A stretch of 64,000 bases of DNA from Callipepla californica brunnescens (lineage: Eukaryota; Chordata; Aves; Galliformes; Odontophoridae), in NCBI GenBank assembly GCA_023055505.1, contig JALIRH010000008.1, forward strand, positions 6,263,775 through 6,327,774, in the 5' to 3' direction. Below, one piece after another: positions 1 to 13,400 of this stretch. The notes under the pieces were generated by a model, which saw only the letters and a program-made list of their open reading frames with translations, did no database searches and was not told the DNA's origin. Numbering within the stretch: position 1 is the first letter of the stretch; the number at the start of each line of letters is the position of its first letter. The position numbers and the translations under genes were made by a program.

Positions 1-664
1 AAATTGTTTTTTGATGATTTGTTTACTTGTGGGATTATGAAGGCATCCATGGTTAGCCATTATGCTCTGATTGGGATTTCTTTCCAGGCTGGTTAAACAA
101 GATAGAAGGGTCAGATAAAGATTTGTACTGCAATGGAGTGGATTTTCCACTTACTCTTATGCTGAAGATAAGGTTTTCTGAGGAACATTTCAATTTGCAT
201 TCAGAATTTTTCCTTTGTCCTTCTCTTAAATAAATGTCTCTAGGATAACGAATACAAACCCATACTGGTTTAAACTGAAAAGTATTGGAGATGAATGTGC
301 AATTTCTGGGTCACTCTCATTATTATGTTAGAGTGATACACATGTGAGATACAACTGACCTGAAAGAGAAGTGACTGGAACTCCTATTTTCATAATGGTC
401 CTGAAGGGAAAACAGGGTTACAATTTTTCATGCTCAAGAGTGAAATTGTGTATGCAGAAATGCAGCTTTTGAACTTCTGGTCTGCACAGAGGGATTCTGT
501 ATCTCTTGTTCTACCAGGATAAATTTCTGTGTTTTTGATTCCGAGTTTTGTGCCTCTTTGTCCATTAAACGTAAATTGATCAGTGCTACATCTTGCTGCA
601 TGGCTTTTACAGGGCTGTTAATGAAAAGATGGGATCTTTAGGAAATCATATAGCCCAAGAAGGT
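1..664. other. Unassigned AT-rich DNA
   Basis: No exon with convincing splice sites, no RNA gene and no recognised repeat was seen. It is ordinary AT-rich vertebrate intronic or intergenic sequence. Confidence 0.5.
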
Positions 665-965
665 GCCAGTTGAACTCTGTGCTACTTTAGCTGTTTCTCT
701 AACCTGTCTTTTAAAGATTCTCCATGATGGAGATGTCATAACTTCTGAAGTAATGTGCTGTTTAGGAATATTTGCCTTATGCCTAATCCTTTTACCTATG
801 TATTAGATGTGCAAGACATAATCCCTTCTGTTTCCTCATCTTTTTCTCTATCTAGAAGTTATTACAAAGCCCCTTCAGTGTCTTCTCTGGAATAAACAAC
901 TTTAGTCTTTCAATAATCCCTTGCAAGTCATGTTTTCTAGAAGTTAAAAGACTGTGTACTCTATT
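665..965 (-). mobile_element. Old CR1 LINE 3' fragment, antisense
   Basis: The plus strand follows the reverse complement of a CR1-family 3' region. It contains in order a 'tctccatgatggagat' block, a 'tcttctctggaataaacaac' block and a 'gtcatgttttctagaag' block, which match the usual antisense order of old CR1 copies. The copy is very diverged. An 84-codon open frame on the minus strand here is a by-product of this repeat and not a gene. Assignment is by remembered consensus, so the subfamily is not given. Confidence 0.55.
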
Positions 966-3900
966 GATGGGCCACATGGGAGGACAAGGCTGCTGTGTGA
1001 AATTCTGTGGGAAATTATCCATATTCCAAGATGTGTTAATGAAATGTTTCATAACTTCATTAATATAAACTAGAGTGGTATCATTTAAATTTATGAAAGC
1101 TTGCATTCCTAGAGCGTGGATGTTAATATAGTTATTACTTTAAATGAGAACAAGCATCTTAGCATAAAATAAATAGAAAAATGTAGCCATAACTGTCATT
1201 AAACAGCATTACATGTGGCAAAGGCTTGGTGGGTAGCTCAGCAGGATGCCTTGATCAATGAGCTGTAAAATATCAAGGTTCTGCTGATGCTAGAAATGTC
1301 AGTCTTCACTTTATTAGCATCCAAAACTCATCTTTTTCATCACACCCCTCATAATGCCACAGGTGATTCTGGATTTTAGATGTTAACTGCCTCTTTAGAA
1401 TGCAAATGTGACTACTTGAAAGGCTCAGTTAGAGACACCTATTCAGTTCTGCTATTTTTGCATTATCAGCTTGACTTAGCTGTGTTGTTTTTTTTCCATT
1501 GTTACCTTATCAGTTATTTTAATGATATAGTGTATGCATAAGTTCTTTTTTATTGTTACTTCAGAACATTATATCAAGATTGAGATTTTTTTCAGCAGAA
1601 CAATAAATAGTGTTCTCTTTATTCTCATGTACTCTATTGCCTTCTCACTGCTTCCTTTTGCTTTTTTTTCCTTTTCCTCTTTCCTATTTCCTTTGTTGAT
1701 CACTCATAATTGCTACTATACAGCCTTCTCAATATACAGCCTTCTCAGAGTACCCTGAATCTGAGAGGGATTTGATGGTCTTTTCATTGCAAGACCTGCC
1801 AGAAAGGTACCAAGGCCCCTTTTTCACCTCTTGAGACAGACAGAAGGACCAACAGGAATGAAACTTGATCTCTCTTTAGTGAAGTGGAGGAGCTGTTCCC
1901 CTATGAAGCTCCTTTCCTTGTTTCTTTTTTCTCATCCCACATTCCATATGTAGCTGGAAGGTAGAGCAAGACCTCAGTACTTTGTCAGCCAAGAACCAGC
2001 TGTCTCTGTAATTCATTTCATAACTACTTCGCTCTTACAGGAGGAATGAGAGTCTGAGAAAGTCACGGAGGCATTCTCTTATGGCAAAGAGGAAGTGCTC
2101 TCTGTTGTGCTCTTCAAGTCTTGGGCCAAGAGGCTGGTCTGTTAGCAGGCACCCATCAGATACACTCTAATTTCTACATTTCTCTGGCTAAAGGACTTTG
2201 TATTAACATATTATGTCCCTGTGACTGGTATATCTGGCAGGAACAAGCAAAACTAGCTTCATAGACAGGACTCTTAATGTTTGATCTCTCTCTTACCCCT
2301 CTTTATCATGTGGTCTGCATCTATTCTGCATGATGAAAGTGTTTATTGCTATTTTTTTTTTGTCAGAGTAGTCTGGTTTCATTTTAGGATGAGCTTTGTT
2401 ATTCTGTGTGAAGGATCAGAGTGAAATTGTGGGCCTGGCTGGAATGTTCTGGCACTGCACACAGTGCAGATTTCTCCCTTATAGGAACGATGTGCATGTC
2501 TGACCCATCCCAAACACGGAAGCCTGAAGTTGTGTTTCATAGTCACTGCTGTCGCTTGCACAGAAATGATGGATTTGACTTACGCCTCACAGGATAACAA
2601 AGAGAATTTAGAGTAAGAAAAGTGGTCCGAACTATTTGAATCTTACTCCCAGTGTGATATATTTTTCTACGTTAATGCCTATTAAACTATCAACAGGCAA
2701 TAGACAAAAGACTTAAAAACACATAAGAGATTGATGTGGAACTATGTAGCTGTTCCTGTTATAATTGATTTAGAATAATTGAATCATTTTCCTTTAGAAA
2801 TGTCTTTTGTAGAACGCTGTAATATTCTGCAATACCTTTTGTTCCTTTAGCTAATAGAGCTATATAATAAATGTATATCTGCACTGGCAGATGCAGACCA
2901 TTTGAACTCTAAAATATTAATTTTAAATGTACCTATGGCTATTTTTAATAGTAATTTAAAATGATCCTAAAAAGCACATGTTGAGATAATGAGATCCATA
3001 AATATTGGGTGGCACTATTGATTCACTTGCGTTGCTTCCGTAGATTACTTCCATTTTCCACAATTCATTTCATGTCCACGCTAATTAGAGGGGTGGATTT
3101 TAAAGGTATTTATTTATACTGAGCCTTGCACAAATACAACGAAATGAAATTCTCCAGTGGGAGCAGAATTAAGCCAGGTTTACCACTGTGGAAAAAATTC
3201 AATCCTTAGGTTTTTTTTTTTTGTTTCTTTTTTTTAAGATTAAGGGAAAGTGTTTAACTTATATGCTGTGAGGGAACAACTGTCCCTTATCTTAAAAACC
3301 TGGGGCAGCATTCCTTATTTTTGCAGTCTCAGCATAAGAATCTCTAGGGAATGGAGGGGCAGGTATGTGCTGTAGGCATGAGAAATAATTTTCAGTGGAA
3401 ACAAGGGAAAACTATTCAGACTTGCTCTATGAGCTTCTTTGAGTGAGATGCAGTTCCTAAAGCAGTTACTGTCTATGGTTAGAACAGAGCTATAAATTTT
3501 ATTGGGTTTTAGTGTGATATTCTTCATTCTCTCCTTCCTCGTGTAATTTGTCCAAGCAAAACTGAGACTTAGCAGATCGGTTCTAACTTTTTTTTCTTGA
3601 TTTGTCAGTGTGAATCTGAGATGGTTCAATTATACCCATTCATATTTATGTGGGATGCTCCTTTTCATGCTGGGGTTTTTTGGTTACACATGGACTTACC
3701 ACTAAATAATATTGACTTATCTCAAAATAAGCCACATCAAAAGATTGCTCAAGGAACTTTAAAACATTAAATGTTACTCGTGGAAGATGTCCTGTATTAA
3801 CAAAGAGCAACCTCATTATAAAAAGTATTTTCTTACAACGTAGTTGCTAATGACTCGTTATTTACTGCAGGATAAGTACTAGTGGAGACAAAATAAGCTC

Positions 3901-4123
3901 TACAGGGCTTATAAATGATGGACTTTAGTGTATTTAAGAGCTATCTGAGGTACCACTATACTTGCTGTCACTCCCACCATTTAACAATATGTACCACAAA
4001 CTCCATGTGCTTGGGAGTGAGTTACAGAGGTGGAACTAATATGTTGAATAGCGAGATGTATTATTTGAATTAGACTGCAGTTTTTCAATGCTTAAGTTTT
4101 CATGTGAGGAGTGTAATTTTCAT
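966..4123. other. Unassigned AT-rich DNA
   Basis: No supported gene. It includes a small tandem duplication at 1717-1747 and T tracts near 2351 and 3211. The stretch near 3000-3180 is less AT-biased and shows no repeat signature, so it could be conserved noncoding DNA, but nothing visible proves this. Confidence 0.45.
1717..1747. repeat. 15-bp direct tandem duplication
   Basis: The 15-mer tatacagccttctca occurs twice with one base between the copies. It is a perfect short duplication, probably from replication slippage. Confidence 0.85.
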
Positions 4124-4223
4124 ATGGAACTAGTTTTCTTTGTGTTTGTCATCTGCTTTGAGACTGGGAGGCTGAAATACTTGCAGTGCATATTTTCCAT
4201 TCATGAAGTTTCTTCCCAACAAG
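4124..4223 (+). CDS. Weak upstream exon of unidentified gene
   Basis: An open frame runs from an ATG at 4124 to a splice donor (AACAAG|gtaaaa) after 4223. It can be read as a first coding exon of 33 codons plus one base, or as an internal exon starting after the AG at 4161-4162, which follows a pyrimidine-rich stretch. The final single base joins the AT that opens the next candidate exon at 7085 to give GAT (Asp), so the phase fits. The first ten or so residues from the ATG are hydrophobic and could be a signal peptide, but this is inference. No promoter or CpG island is visible upstream. The phase match alone would occur one time in three by chance, so confidence is low. Confidence 0.25.
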
Positions 4224-7084
4224 GTAAAAGGAAAACACAGTGACAAATCTAACATGGAAGAGATGACATGTCAGCATTTTATTTTATGGGACATTGACAA
4301 TACAATATATCACTAAAAGCAGTTTTAGAGCCTAGGAAACAGCACTATTGATCTCCTGGAGTCCTGTTGCCAGAAATTTTATTAAAAACTTAACACTATG
4401 ATGTGTAGCCTCATGATAGCAGCATAGCCCAGAATGAACTTTACCAGAGATGAGGAAGCAAAGAGTTCAAGTGACATGATACGTTTACTGAGGGTAGTAT
4501 GATGCCTGTTTGCCCTTAAGCAAACCTAATTGTTCAGTACCGAGAGGAAGACTGATACTTCCAAGATTTTTGTGTTTCAGAGAAATTATCCAGAAGTAGA
4601 GCAACTGATGTGCTATTGCCCGCCTCTTCTACCCCAGTCTCTCTGTAATGAGCTGAACTCAAACTATATTTTTCCATTTATCATCCTTTTTTAGAGAACA
4701 AAGCTAAAGAAGGTTTATGTATACATATGCTAAGTTTCTGTTTAGATGAAGGGTGGATTTTCGTTATCAGAAACAAAAGATTTATTGTGCTTTTGTAGTA
4801 CTAACAATTAGCTGGGAGAATTTGCTGTTACGTGCCTGGAGATGCAAAATCAGTCTATACCAGTGAAACTAGTTGTTATAGATTCATACTTGTTAACTGA
4901 AATCATAATTAGGATCTCTGGTAAAATGGACTAAGCTCATATTAAAGGATGGCTTCTTATTTAGTTGGAGTTTAATAAGAATATTGCACTTAGAATATTG
5001 TTTAAATGCAGGTTTAAGTTTTTACTACTGCATAGGATTTTACTGTTTACATGTGACAGATTGCTTATATTACAAAGTGCTTGTACTGTGGTGCAAAGAA
5101 GTTCATAAATGCATACAGGTTTGGGATTATAAATTTAATTAAACTATTCAAGTTTTTGTTTAAGAAGTGAAGGAGTAACTTAGTTTCCTGAAAACCATGC
5201 TCTGTTCATTTCTAAATGAACTTAGAGTTTCTCAGTAGTTTAGGGGCAGATTATTCATATGTGATTACCTGGAGAAATAAAGTAGAGTCTTCAGAAGTTC
5301 CATGTTTCACACTTCTGATCGTAACTGATTTGAATATATTTGAACTGTCACTCAAGACATCTGTTTGTATTATTAGGCACTACTATCTCTTGGTAGTGTA
5401 TTGGAAAACCTTATTTTTAGCTACTTTTAAATACATCACTTACTATCTGTTTTAGAGGTTCTAAGTGCTGCAAATACAAGCTATAAGGTTTATTTTTAAG
5501 GAATCTTTTTATAGTCTAAAACATACAAAACAAAGTGGGAAGTGCTCACAAATATATTTAATAGTATTATTTAAATTTTTTTGAACTGTCATAAATATAT
5601 CAATGCTTTGGTCACATAAAGTTTCAGTGAAAGGTAACTGCTGCTATTTCTCATGCTCTTGCCTGTGGAGAAATGTGTTTTGGTAACAATTAGAGATGGG
5701 CATTACTCTCGTGACAAATATGTAAAAGCTGGACTCATTAGCCATTTTTTCTGCTAGCTTCAGAATTCAATCTGTTTTTCAGAAGTGGATGGGAATGTTC
5801 TTACATGGATCAGGAGTATTCTGGTTTTGGTCCTTGGTTTCTATTTAGAACTTAAAAGGGGGATAGGTACACAAATAAAGACAATGGTTATATGTATATA
5901 TATCTGTTCTGATTTCTCAGTTAAAGACTTAGACAAATATGAAAGCGTCTTTTTCCCTATAATTTTTTTTGTGCTACTATTTCTTATGTAATAAGAATGT
6001 GTAATTGTTTTCACGCAAATATATGCACTTCAAAAGCCATTCTCATTTATAATGCAGGCTACTTAAGAACGGTGACTCCTTTCCAATGTGTTTGCATGTC
6101 ACTTTCTAAGCTGCAACATGGTTGGAAAAGATTTAAATAAAAAAAAAAACTCCATGGCTTTATTCCCAAAAACCATTGTGATTTGTGTTTGTAAGTTGCT
6201 GACTAAAGCTCTATAGATTTCAACACTTCATCTCTTTAGCTTTTGTTTCATTCTGCATTGGTTAGGGGAAAACCATATTTCTACTCAGAAAATAAATCTC
6301 TGTATTCCCATTCAGATCGACTTCTAATCATTAAAGTAAGTTCTTGTTGATACCATTAATATTTACATGTGCCGTAGGCTTTGTCAGCAGTGATCTGTTT
6401 TACATAGATGGCTGAGTGCTGAGTTTTAACTAGGTATTCAGCATGTTTTTATTAGTTACTGCCCAGAAAACTGAGTGTGAAATAACTGTAAGAGAATTGC
6501 TTTTCTCACCCCTCCAACAAAATATCAGTGGGGAAACTCACTCCCAGACTAATCAACCACCCCTGTGCCCTGAAAAGGGAGTGGGAGGATGCCTTTCAGT
6601 ATGAGCTATATACATGAAGTGCAGAAAGCTAGTATTCCAGCTTTTTGTGCAGAATGACACACATTCATATTTCTGTTGACGTGATTCCATCCATTCCCTT
6701 CTTTGTCTCTAAGCGTCATAGAAGCTCTGGAATTTGTATTTTTGGGTTACAGGACTGAGGTATTGTTTCTGCTACAAGAACAGTATTGTTTCTTCTCTGT
6801 TGAAATGCAGTGGTAGATTGTGCTGTAAGTAGTCTAAATCTTTAGATGCGGAGACTTTAGCCATATGGAACACAGACATGGCCTTTCATTTACGTGGGGA
6901 AGTAAGACTTCAGCATAGGAAGAAAAAACAGCCATGGGATAGATGCAGCCATAGCTGTACTCCGTGTTCATGCTGTGTTCCATATCCTCCTCTGTCTGTC
7001 CTACAAACTGGAAACATGTGGCAATTATGTCTGCGGATTTTGTTGTTGATGTATCCTCTAATTCTCTTTTATTTGTAATTTTAG
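4224..7084. other. Putative intron, no other feature
   Basis: If the flanking exons belong together this is intron. No clear repeat or other exon was found in it. Several short open frames here lack splice signals. Confidence 0.4.
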
Positions 7085-7238
7085 ATGGACTCAAAGCTTC
7101 AGTCCCAGATTTATGGCTACATGGTGTGCTGCTGATTTCTCACAAAGAAGTCACCAGAAACATAGCTCTGAGAAGCTTCTGCTCCAAAAATGACGTGATT
7201 GCAGCTCAGAAGCTAAGGAAGCTGCAAAAAACCATGAG
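7085..7238 (+). CDS. Candidate internal exon 1 of unidentified gene
   Basis: The segment is bounded by an acceptor (T-rich tract ending in ttttag at 7079-7084) and a donor (ATGAG|gtaaca at 7239). Only one plus-strand frame is open throughout. It encodes about 50 residues, including VPDLWLHGVLLISHKEVT, then a basic stretch KLRKLQKTM. The other two frames hit stops. The mix of hydrophobic, charged and aromatic residues looks like a folded protein and unlike the random frames nearby. The exon starts with two bases of a split codon and ends with two bases of another, and the latter is completed by the next exon at 7446. I do not recognise the family, and no catalytic motif is evident. A chance open frame is the main alternative. 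Confidence 0.55.
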
Positions 7239-7445
7239 GTAACAATTTAAATGAAAACACACCATTCTCTTTCTGAAGTGTGGTTGTATTTTGGGCAGAC
7301 GCGGATTGAGAATGCTTGGGGGAGAGTGGGGAAAGACAGCTACTAACTCAGAGTACTTTTATCCAAATTGAGTCAACTGTTTTCATTTGTTAAATCTATT
7401 TACAACTTGGGGAGTGAAGAGATTTTTTTCATCTCTTCTGAAGAG
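7239..7445 (+). other. Short 207-bp intron
   Basis: The intron runs from gtaaca to a T-rich tract (gatttttttcatctcttc) ending at the AG at 7444-7445. Its length is normal for compact bird introns. An alternative acceptor two bases upstream (AG at 7442-7443) would break the reading frame with the upstream exon, which is why the second AG is chosen. Confidence 0.5.
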
Positions 7446-7580
7446 GGAAAACTGGTGGAAAGAGTTTGATACATTATTTGAAGGAGTGGAGTTGAAAGTA
7501 GACAGAGCATATATACAGCCAGATGGAGGGGAGAGCTGTAGTTCTGTCTACTGTCATCAGAGTAATGAAGAAAGACGTCA
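7446..7580 (+). CDS. Candidate internal exon 2 of unidentified gene
   Basis: A 135-base exon lies between a pyrimidine-rich acceptor and a strong donor (GTCA|gtaagt at 7581). It is symmetric, with one base completing the previous codon, 44 whole codons and two bases left over. The codon across the junction with the previous exon is AG|G (Arg). The peptide contains ENWWKEFDTLFEGVELKV and later a Cys/Ser-rich part with VYCHQSNEERR. The donor sequence is one of the best in the window. A 112-codon minus-strand frame overlaps this region but lacks splice logic and is treated as a shadow. The protein family is not recognised. Confidence 0.55.
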
Positions 7581-10224
7581 GTAAGTGCAAAATGCCACCT
7601 ATCATCTGAACACTTACCTTTCCTGAAATGGGAATGGGACAGAGAAGTAGCTGGTTTCATTGTGCCCTGAAGGCAATGCATGCCATAGCTTTGTGTGCTA
7701 TAACTACATATGTGCTTAATTACATATGAGAGATTCATCTATTGAAAAATCACTAGGGGAAGTACAGAAGTTCATGTGGAGCCTTCTTACTTTTATATCA
7801 CTCTGGCATGGATCATGTTTAAAAATGACCTGTTTTCTGTGTGTTTCTTCTTTGAATAACCTTACGTTTACATCTACAAATTTTCCTTTCTTAAAACATT
7901 TCCCTCAATGTATGTTGTTTTATGCTGTGCCTTCCTTATGTCTTACAGTGATTGTGTAGTTTTTATTTATTTTTTCCACTGAAGGCAACAACTTCTCATG
8001 AGAGAGACTGTAAAGGACTGCCTGTCAATCAATAGTCTCATGAGATTTTGTGGCAAAGTGGAGGGAGAAAAGTTGAGACTACATCTTGATTAAATGTCCC
8101 TGTACCTTGTTCACTGTCTCTTTGCTGATCATTAGAATTTGCTGTTCCAGCTACTTGCATAGTTGCTTCCTTATGTGGTTTTGCTGAGGTGATATACTCA
8201 CTTGGTAGCAGGGTTTTTTTGCTCTGTGATATGAGGGGTTGAGCTTTGTGGCTGAGAAACAGCGTACAGACAATATGGGCAAAGAGCAGCTGCCTCTTTA
8301 ACCAACTTCAGTGCATTCAGAAAGGTACTTCTGGCTAAGACAGAACACTGCTGACTGCTGTCCTAGCCAGAGTTGGGTTTAGTTATGATCTTTGTTCATC
8401 TTTCAGAGGAAACTTAAGATGTAATGGTCATGAGTAGTCATTGTTCTTCTGAAAGTAACTGATTAACATGGCAATAGTAACATTAAAAAGGATTAAAAGC
8501 AACTGCTTGCAGTAATTAAAAGTACGTTTATTTGACAGTTTCCCCTAAAATTTTCTATGTGATAAAACATTTTACAATAACAATTTCTGGTCCAACATTT
8601 TTGCTGTCACAATTAACTGACTGTAATTAATAAGGTAGCATGAGAATTATATAGACCACACAAATAAGGCAGTTACCTTGCTAGCTGCTAAAACGAATCT
8701 TAGAAAAGTGACACGAATACAAAAATTCAGAGAGAAGTGCTTTGTTTTCTGGCTCTCTTTGATGTGCATTCTTGTTCTTTTTTCTTCCCGCCCCCTTTCA
8801 AGACAAAAACATAGATATAAAACTTGTCTGAAGCATAGCTGAGAACTTCATTTAAAAATAATTTTAAAAAATCCAAACTCATGCTGCTTAATTCACTGCA
8901 GCCTTTATGCATAAAGAAGATGTTATGCTTCATGCTGCTTGGTAGGATCACTAATTCCTGAGGACTTCACACCTTGTGTGTTCTTCCCTTTCAAACTGTT
9001 AATGTTTTACCAGTCCTAAATGAATGTGTAAGTCTCTGGGTTGTTTTGAGTGTGGTGTTATTTTAAGTTGGGTGAATATTTTTCAGTATGTGAAAAAGAA
9101 GTATATTTGCCTTCTGAGTGAAGTACGCTAAGAACTAGATATCCACGAAATTGCTTCTGCTGTAAATATTTCCATTTCCAGTTTAATTCTCTTTGAAATG
9201 TTTTGTAAGGAGGAACTGATTCATACTTACCAGCCTGTTAGTTCGGGTACTTGAGGTACCCTAGTTAGTGTACTTGACAGTAGTTGAAACAGCCAGAGTA
9301 GTACCACTGCAAGTTGTATGCTTTGACAGGAACTGGGCTGGACAGAATTATAGCCTTCCTTATTCACAGGGTTGCACACATTCTCATATTGTCAAATTTT
9401 TAAATGAAAACAAAGTTTGGATTAAAATGGAATAACATTATCTCCAGGTATGTCCATGTTCTTTATGTCATCTTATAGTTTTGTTACTTGGTGTGTGACA
9501 GAATGGCATCTTTGCTTTGTGAGGGAAGGATAGATTTGTTTAGTTAAAGGCCTCAGTGGTGTGTATTTTTCATTCCTTTTAATTACTACTGAACTATGAA
9601 GAGAAGGTACTCATCCTGGAGTTATGCCAGCCTTGTCCTTATACAGAAGGCAGCTGTATAATGTTTTGGAGTAGGTTGGTACTGATAATTAGTCTGTGAG
9701 CTAATCTTCCCTCGAAAAAACATGCACTGCTTGACTCTTAAAAGTATATTGCTGAATGCATCTTCAGGTGCCCCTTGTGAAAGACATGTAATAATTCCAG
9801 TAGAGTGTTGGTGTCCCAGGAAACGTATTTTGCTGGAGTATGAATTCACATGAAAGTGCTGTGAGCCTGGCTTTAAGCAAGGAAAGCAAGGCAGTCTGAT
9901 TTCTAACCAGTAGCCTCTTTTTCTTTTTGTTAAAGTAGTTTCTCATTGTGCCAAGTCTCATATGTTTCATTCTTCTAGAAGCATCTGAATTTTAGATATA
10001 TATAGATCAGACACCATATTGTGTTTCTCAGTTACTGTATTAAAGTCTCACTTTAAATCTTCTTAAACTCTTTCATAAGCAACAAAAATGGGTGCCATAG
10101 ATTTGGGAGTGGACAGCAAGAATTTCAAATTTCTGAACAAACAACAAATGTATCAGTAGAGACTTTAATTAAAAACAAAAACGTTTTGGTTTTAGATTGC
10201 CTTTTTTGTGGTTATGAGCACAAT
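7581..10224. other. Putative intron, upstream part
   Basis: Continues from the donor at 7581. No exon with good splice sites, no RNA gene and no recognisable repeat was seen up to the mariner fragment at 10225. Confidence 0.4.
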
Positions 10225-10462
10225 GATTTGGTGGATGGTGCTTTTCAGCAGTGGTGACATTTCTGTTGGTGCAGGTTTTCATGTGTGACACTCAGTCTCT
10301 TACTCATTGCTGGAAAACATGCTTAGCTAGTGGTGCTGTCTATGTTGCAAAAGATTGTTTTGTCACAGAGAATTTGCTCTACCACTTAGTGTTATTGTTC
10401 TCTTTGCATCCATTGCAGTTTGCATGGAAAGAAATAGGAGGCATTACTTTTGGAGCAACCTC
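10225..10462 (+). mobile_element. Mariner (GalluHop-like) 3' fragment
   Basis: The sequence matches the second half of the fuller mariner copies at 14.8 and 27.4 kb. It has the 'ggtggtgc..ttcagcagtgg' segment, then 'gagaatttgctcta', and ends with the terminal 'aggaggcattacttttggagcaacc'-like repeat. The 5' half is missing. The product would have been part of a DDE/D transposase, but the copy is short and broken. Confidence 0.75.
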
Positions 10463-13400
10463 AATATGCTGTTAGTTGATATATATCTCTTGCAGGAAAA
10501 GATTTGGCAACTTAATGCAGGAAACTTGTGCAAATATTTGTCATGCAGTGGATACTTGGTGTTGTGTAAGTGTCTGATTTTGATACAGTTTCCAAACCAG
10601 AAGACAAATCTGGTATCAATGACAATAACATTGTCAATGTTGTATATACAACATTATATATATATGTATAAGTAATCTTAATGTATTTAAAACTGATTTC
10701 AAATCAAAGGACTGTCACATAAGCAACAATCTGTGGTTTGAAGCGTTCTTAGTTTGGATGAAACTTTAAAAACAGTACACAAACAGTGATTAACAGAGAT
10801 TAAAGCAAATGTGGGAACTACAGTTTCAGATTTCATTGTCTAACAACTTAAAATTCTTGGACTGGCAGAAATAATACTTGATGAAGTGTAAACTGAGGCA
10901 AACTATAATCAACATTTTTTTGTTGTTGTTGTTGTAGAAGACAAATTAGACAAATTGTAATTACTGTATGGCATATCATATGATATTGAGTGATGGATAT
11001 ATAGGTGTCAGAACTCCTAGGAATGACTGTTTTCTCTTTAGGATAAAGAAGCTCCTCAAAGCCCTTCACGCAACTATTATTAATGTAATCCTTGTTGTCT
11101 TAACTTATGATAACATTCCTTTTCGCATCAAACAGATTATAATGAAGGGGAAAGATTAACCACCTGTTTCCCAAGAACAGTGTACTAATAAATGCTGGTA
11201 ACTACAAATCAACGTGAGAGGCATTATGCACTTCAGCACAGTATATTTACAACAGTGGCTTCACTTACCCATTTTCACCTTAATCCTCAGCAGAGTGTGG
11301 ACATGAGAGAGCTTATTTAATCTCTGCTTAAGTGGTAATGATGGTTACCATATTTTCTTGTCGCAGTATATAAGTCTTCATTAACATTCTAGATTTATTT
11401 TTTCATTCTGTCTAGTATTCTTACATTGATGCCACCTTTGTTACTTCTCAGAAGTTGGGATTTATCAAAGTAATCAATTTATCCCTTCACATGGGTTCCT
11501 TTCTTTTTTTTTTTTTTAATATTACAACTTTTTGAAAGCTGATGTTTCTTTTCTGCAGTGTTTTTTGGTACTTGAAGCATTAAGACCAACCATGTTATTA
11601 CATCATTCAAGTGACAGCAGGATGGTCTCTTAAGGAAAGCTGGAGGGATTGAAAGTAATTTGTAATCCTCCTTGACTAATGTTTGTCAGACCAAAGAAAG
11701 AGAAAATTTAGCAAGTATAATTTTTAATGTCTGAGGGAGAGGAAGAGGGATATTTAATAAAGATCAGGAAATTCAGAAGAGCTTGGAGAATATATATATA
11801 TTTTTTTCTCAGATGTAATGTGAGGAGGCCACATGGTACATTTATTTGCAGCAATTCCTCTCTCACTTGATTTCTGTGTCTTGGAGAGAATTTGTACCCA
11901 GCAGTAGTTGGAAATGCTTTTAATCTAAAGATGTATAAAAATGCAGGTCATATGATTTTATTTTAATAATGTACTGTTATGGAAATGTGTGTGTGCTCAG
12001 CCTTTGGTTTCTAATAAATTGCTTGCATTTCTTGGAGCTTTAATTCTTTACTTGTAGAACTGTGAGCATTTTCCAAAGAATTTTTTTTTCTAAGGGAAGA
12101 GAAACTGGGGCAACCGCTCTGTAAAGTAGATTTTCCAATGTGTTCAATAGTACATACCTTAAAATTTTTTCTCTCTTGCCTTTACACAATTTTGCAATGG
12201 TCTCAGTTCTGGTAGAGCAAAAGAAGTGCTAGATGGTCGCTATCCTTCCCATCCCCTGTCAATGGAGGCTTTGTTTTCTAGCCAGGCCAATTCCCCACTT
12301 ACTCTCCTACTGAATGATTCAGTAACTTGTCAAAGGTCTGCTGTATAGACAGGAACTGAGCCAAGTTCCATGTGCTAACGGCAGTGTATTCAGATCCCAG
12401 CAATTTCTCTTATGTTCCTGTTTGTCATTCATTGTACTCTGAGTGTCTGATCACCTAAGGTGTATCAGATTGTCCGTATGATCTGGAATTCTAAGTAAAA
12501 CTGTTAATTTTTTTTCCCCACCAAACATTCTTAATTTAGTGATAATAACAGAGGTACATACATATAAAATTCAAACATTCTTATACAACTAATTCCATGC
12601 ACATCAGTGTGTCCCTGGAAACTCATAATGCTTTTCTGTATTAGCATGTCCATTACCTAGATGTAGTATTAACCTTGGCAAATCTGAACTACGCACTCCA
12701 GTCATGAAGCAGTCATTTTTAAATGAAAGGCAAGTTTTGAAGTGCTCACATCTTATCAGTGCTTCTCATTAGAACTTATACCGTCATTGTTAGCTCCTTT
12801 TGAATAAGAATTCTTCCAAAATCCTAATTTGAATAAGTTAATATTTAATTTCTAAGTAAAATGATAAACTGTCGTAGAGTTTGTGTATACCTAAGGTTAT
12901 CCATTGGTTACTATGTCACTAGAAGTTCACTGTGATACACAGATTAATCTGCTGGGCATTTCTTGAAATATGGTGTGCTGTATGGTTTAATTAGGCAGCT
13001 GAGGGTCTGGATTTAGGCATCTGCTTCTGCTTTAGCTTCTGCTTGAAACACTACTGTTGGGAACAGTTGTACTGACACCTCAGCTGTTTTGCAGTTGAAA
13101 TGCAGCTGCCTCTTGTTCTGTGTACTCAGGCAAAAACTGTAGGTACAGAATATGAGTAAAGAATTTAATTTAGAATTACTGTAAGAATTTGTGTGTGTGG
13201 GGAAAAATATTATCTAAGGATTTTTATTTTTATTTTTAGCTAACCCATCAGAATGTCTTCCATAAGGCAAATTTTGAACACATTTTTCTTAAATAGTATA
13301 CTGGTATACCTTTCTAACAGCCACTACTTCTATAGTTTAATTTTCTGTGCTTTTTGTTTGTTATTGAATTTTGTGACATTTTAACTAAGGAATAGAGCTG

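Noticed and set aside
852..1106. 84-codon minus-strand frame that looks protein-like
   Set aside because: Most of it lies in an old antisense CR1 3' region, whose sequence order explains it.
7400..7738. 112-codon minus-strand frame
   Set aside because: It overlaps the plus-strand exon candidate at 7446-7580, which has a strong donor and phase match; this frame has no such support.
12300..12400. Possible antisense MIR core
   Set aside because: Only one short block resembles the core; too diverged to support a call.
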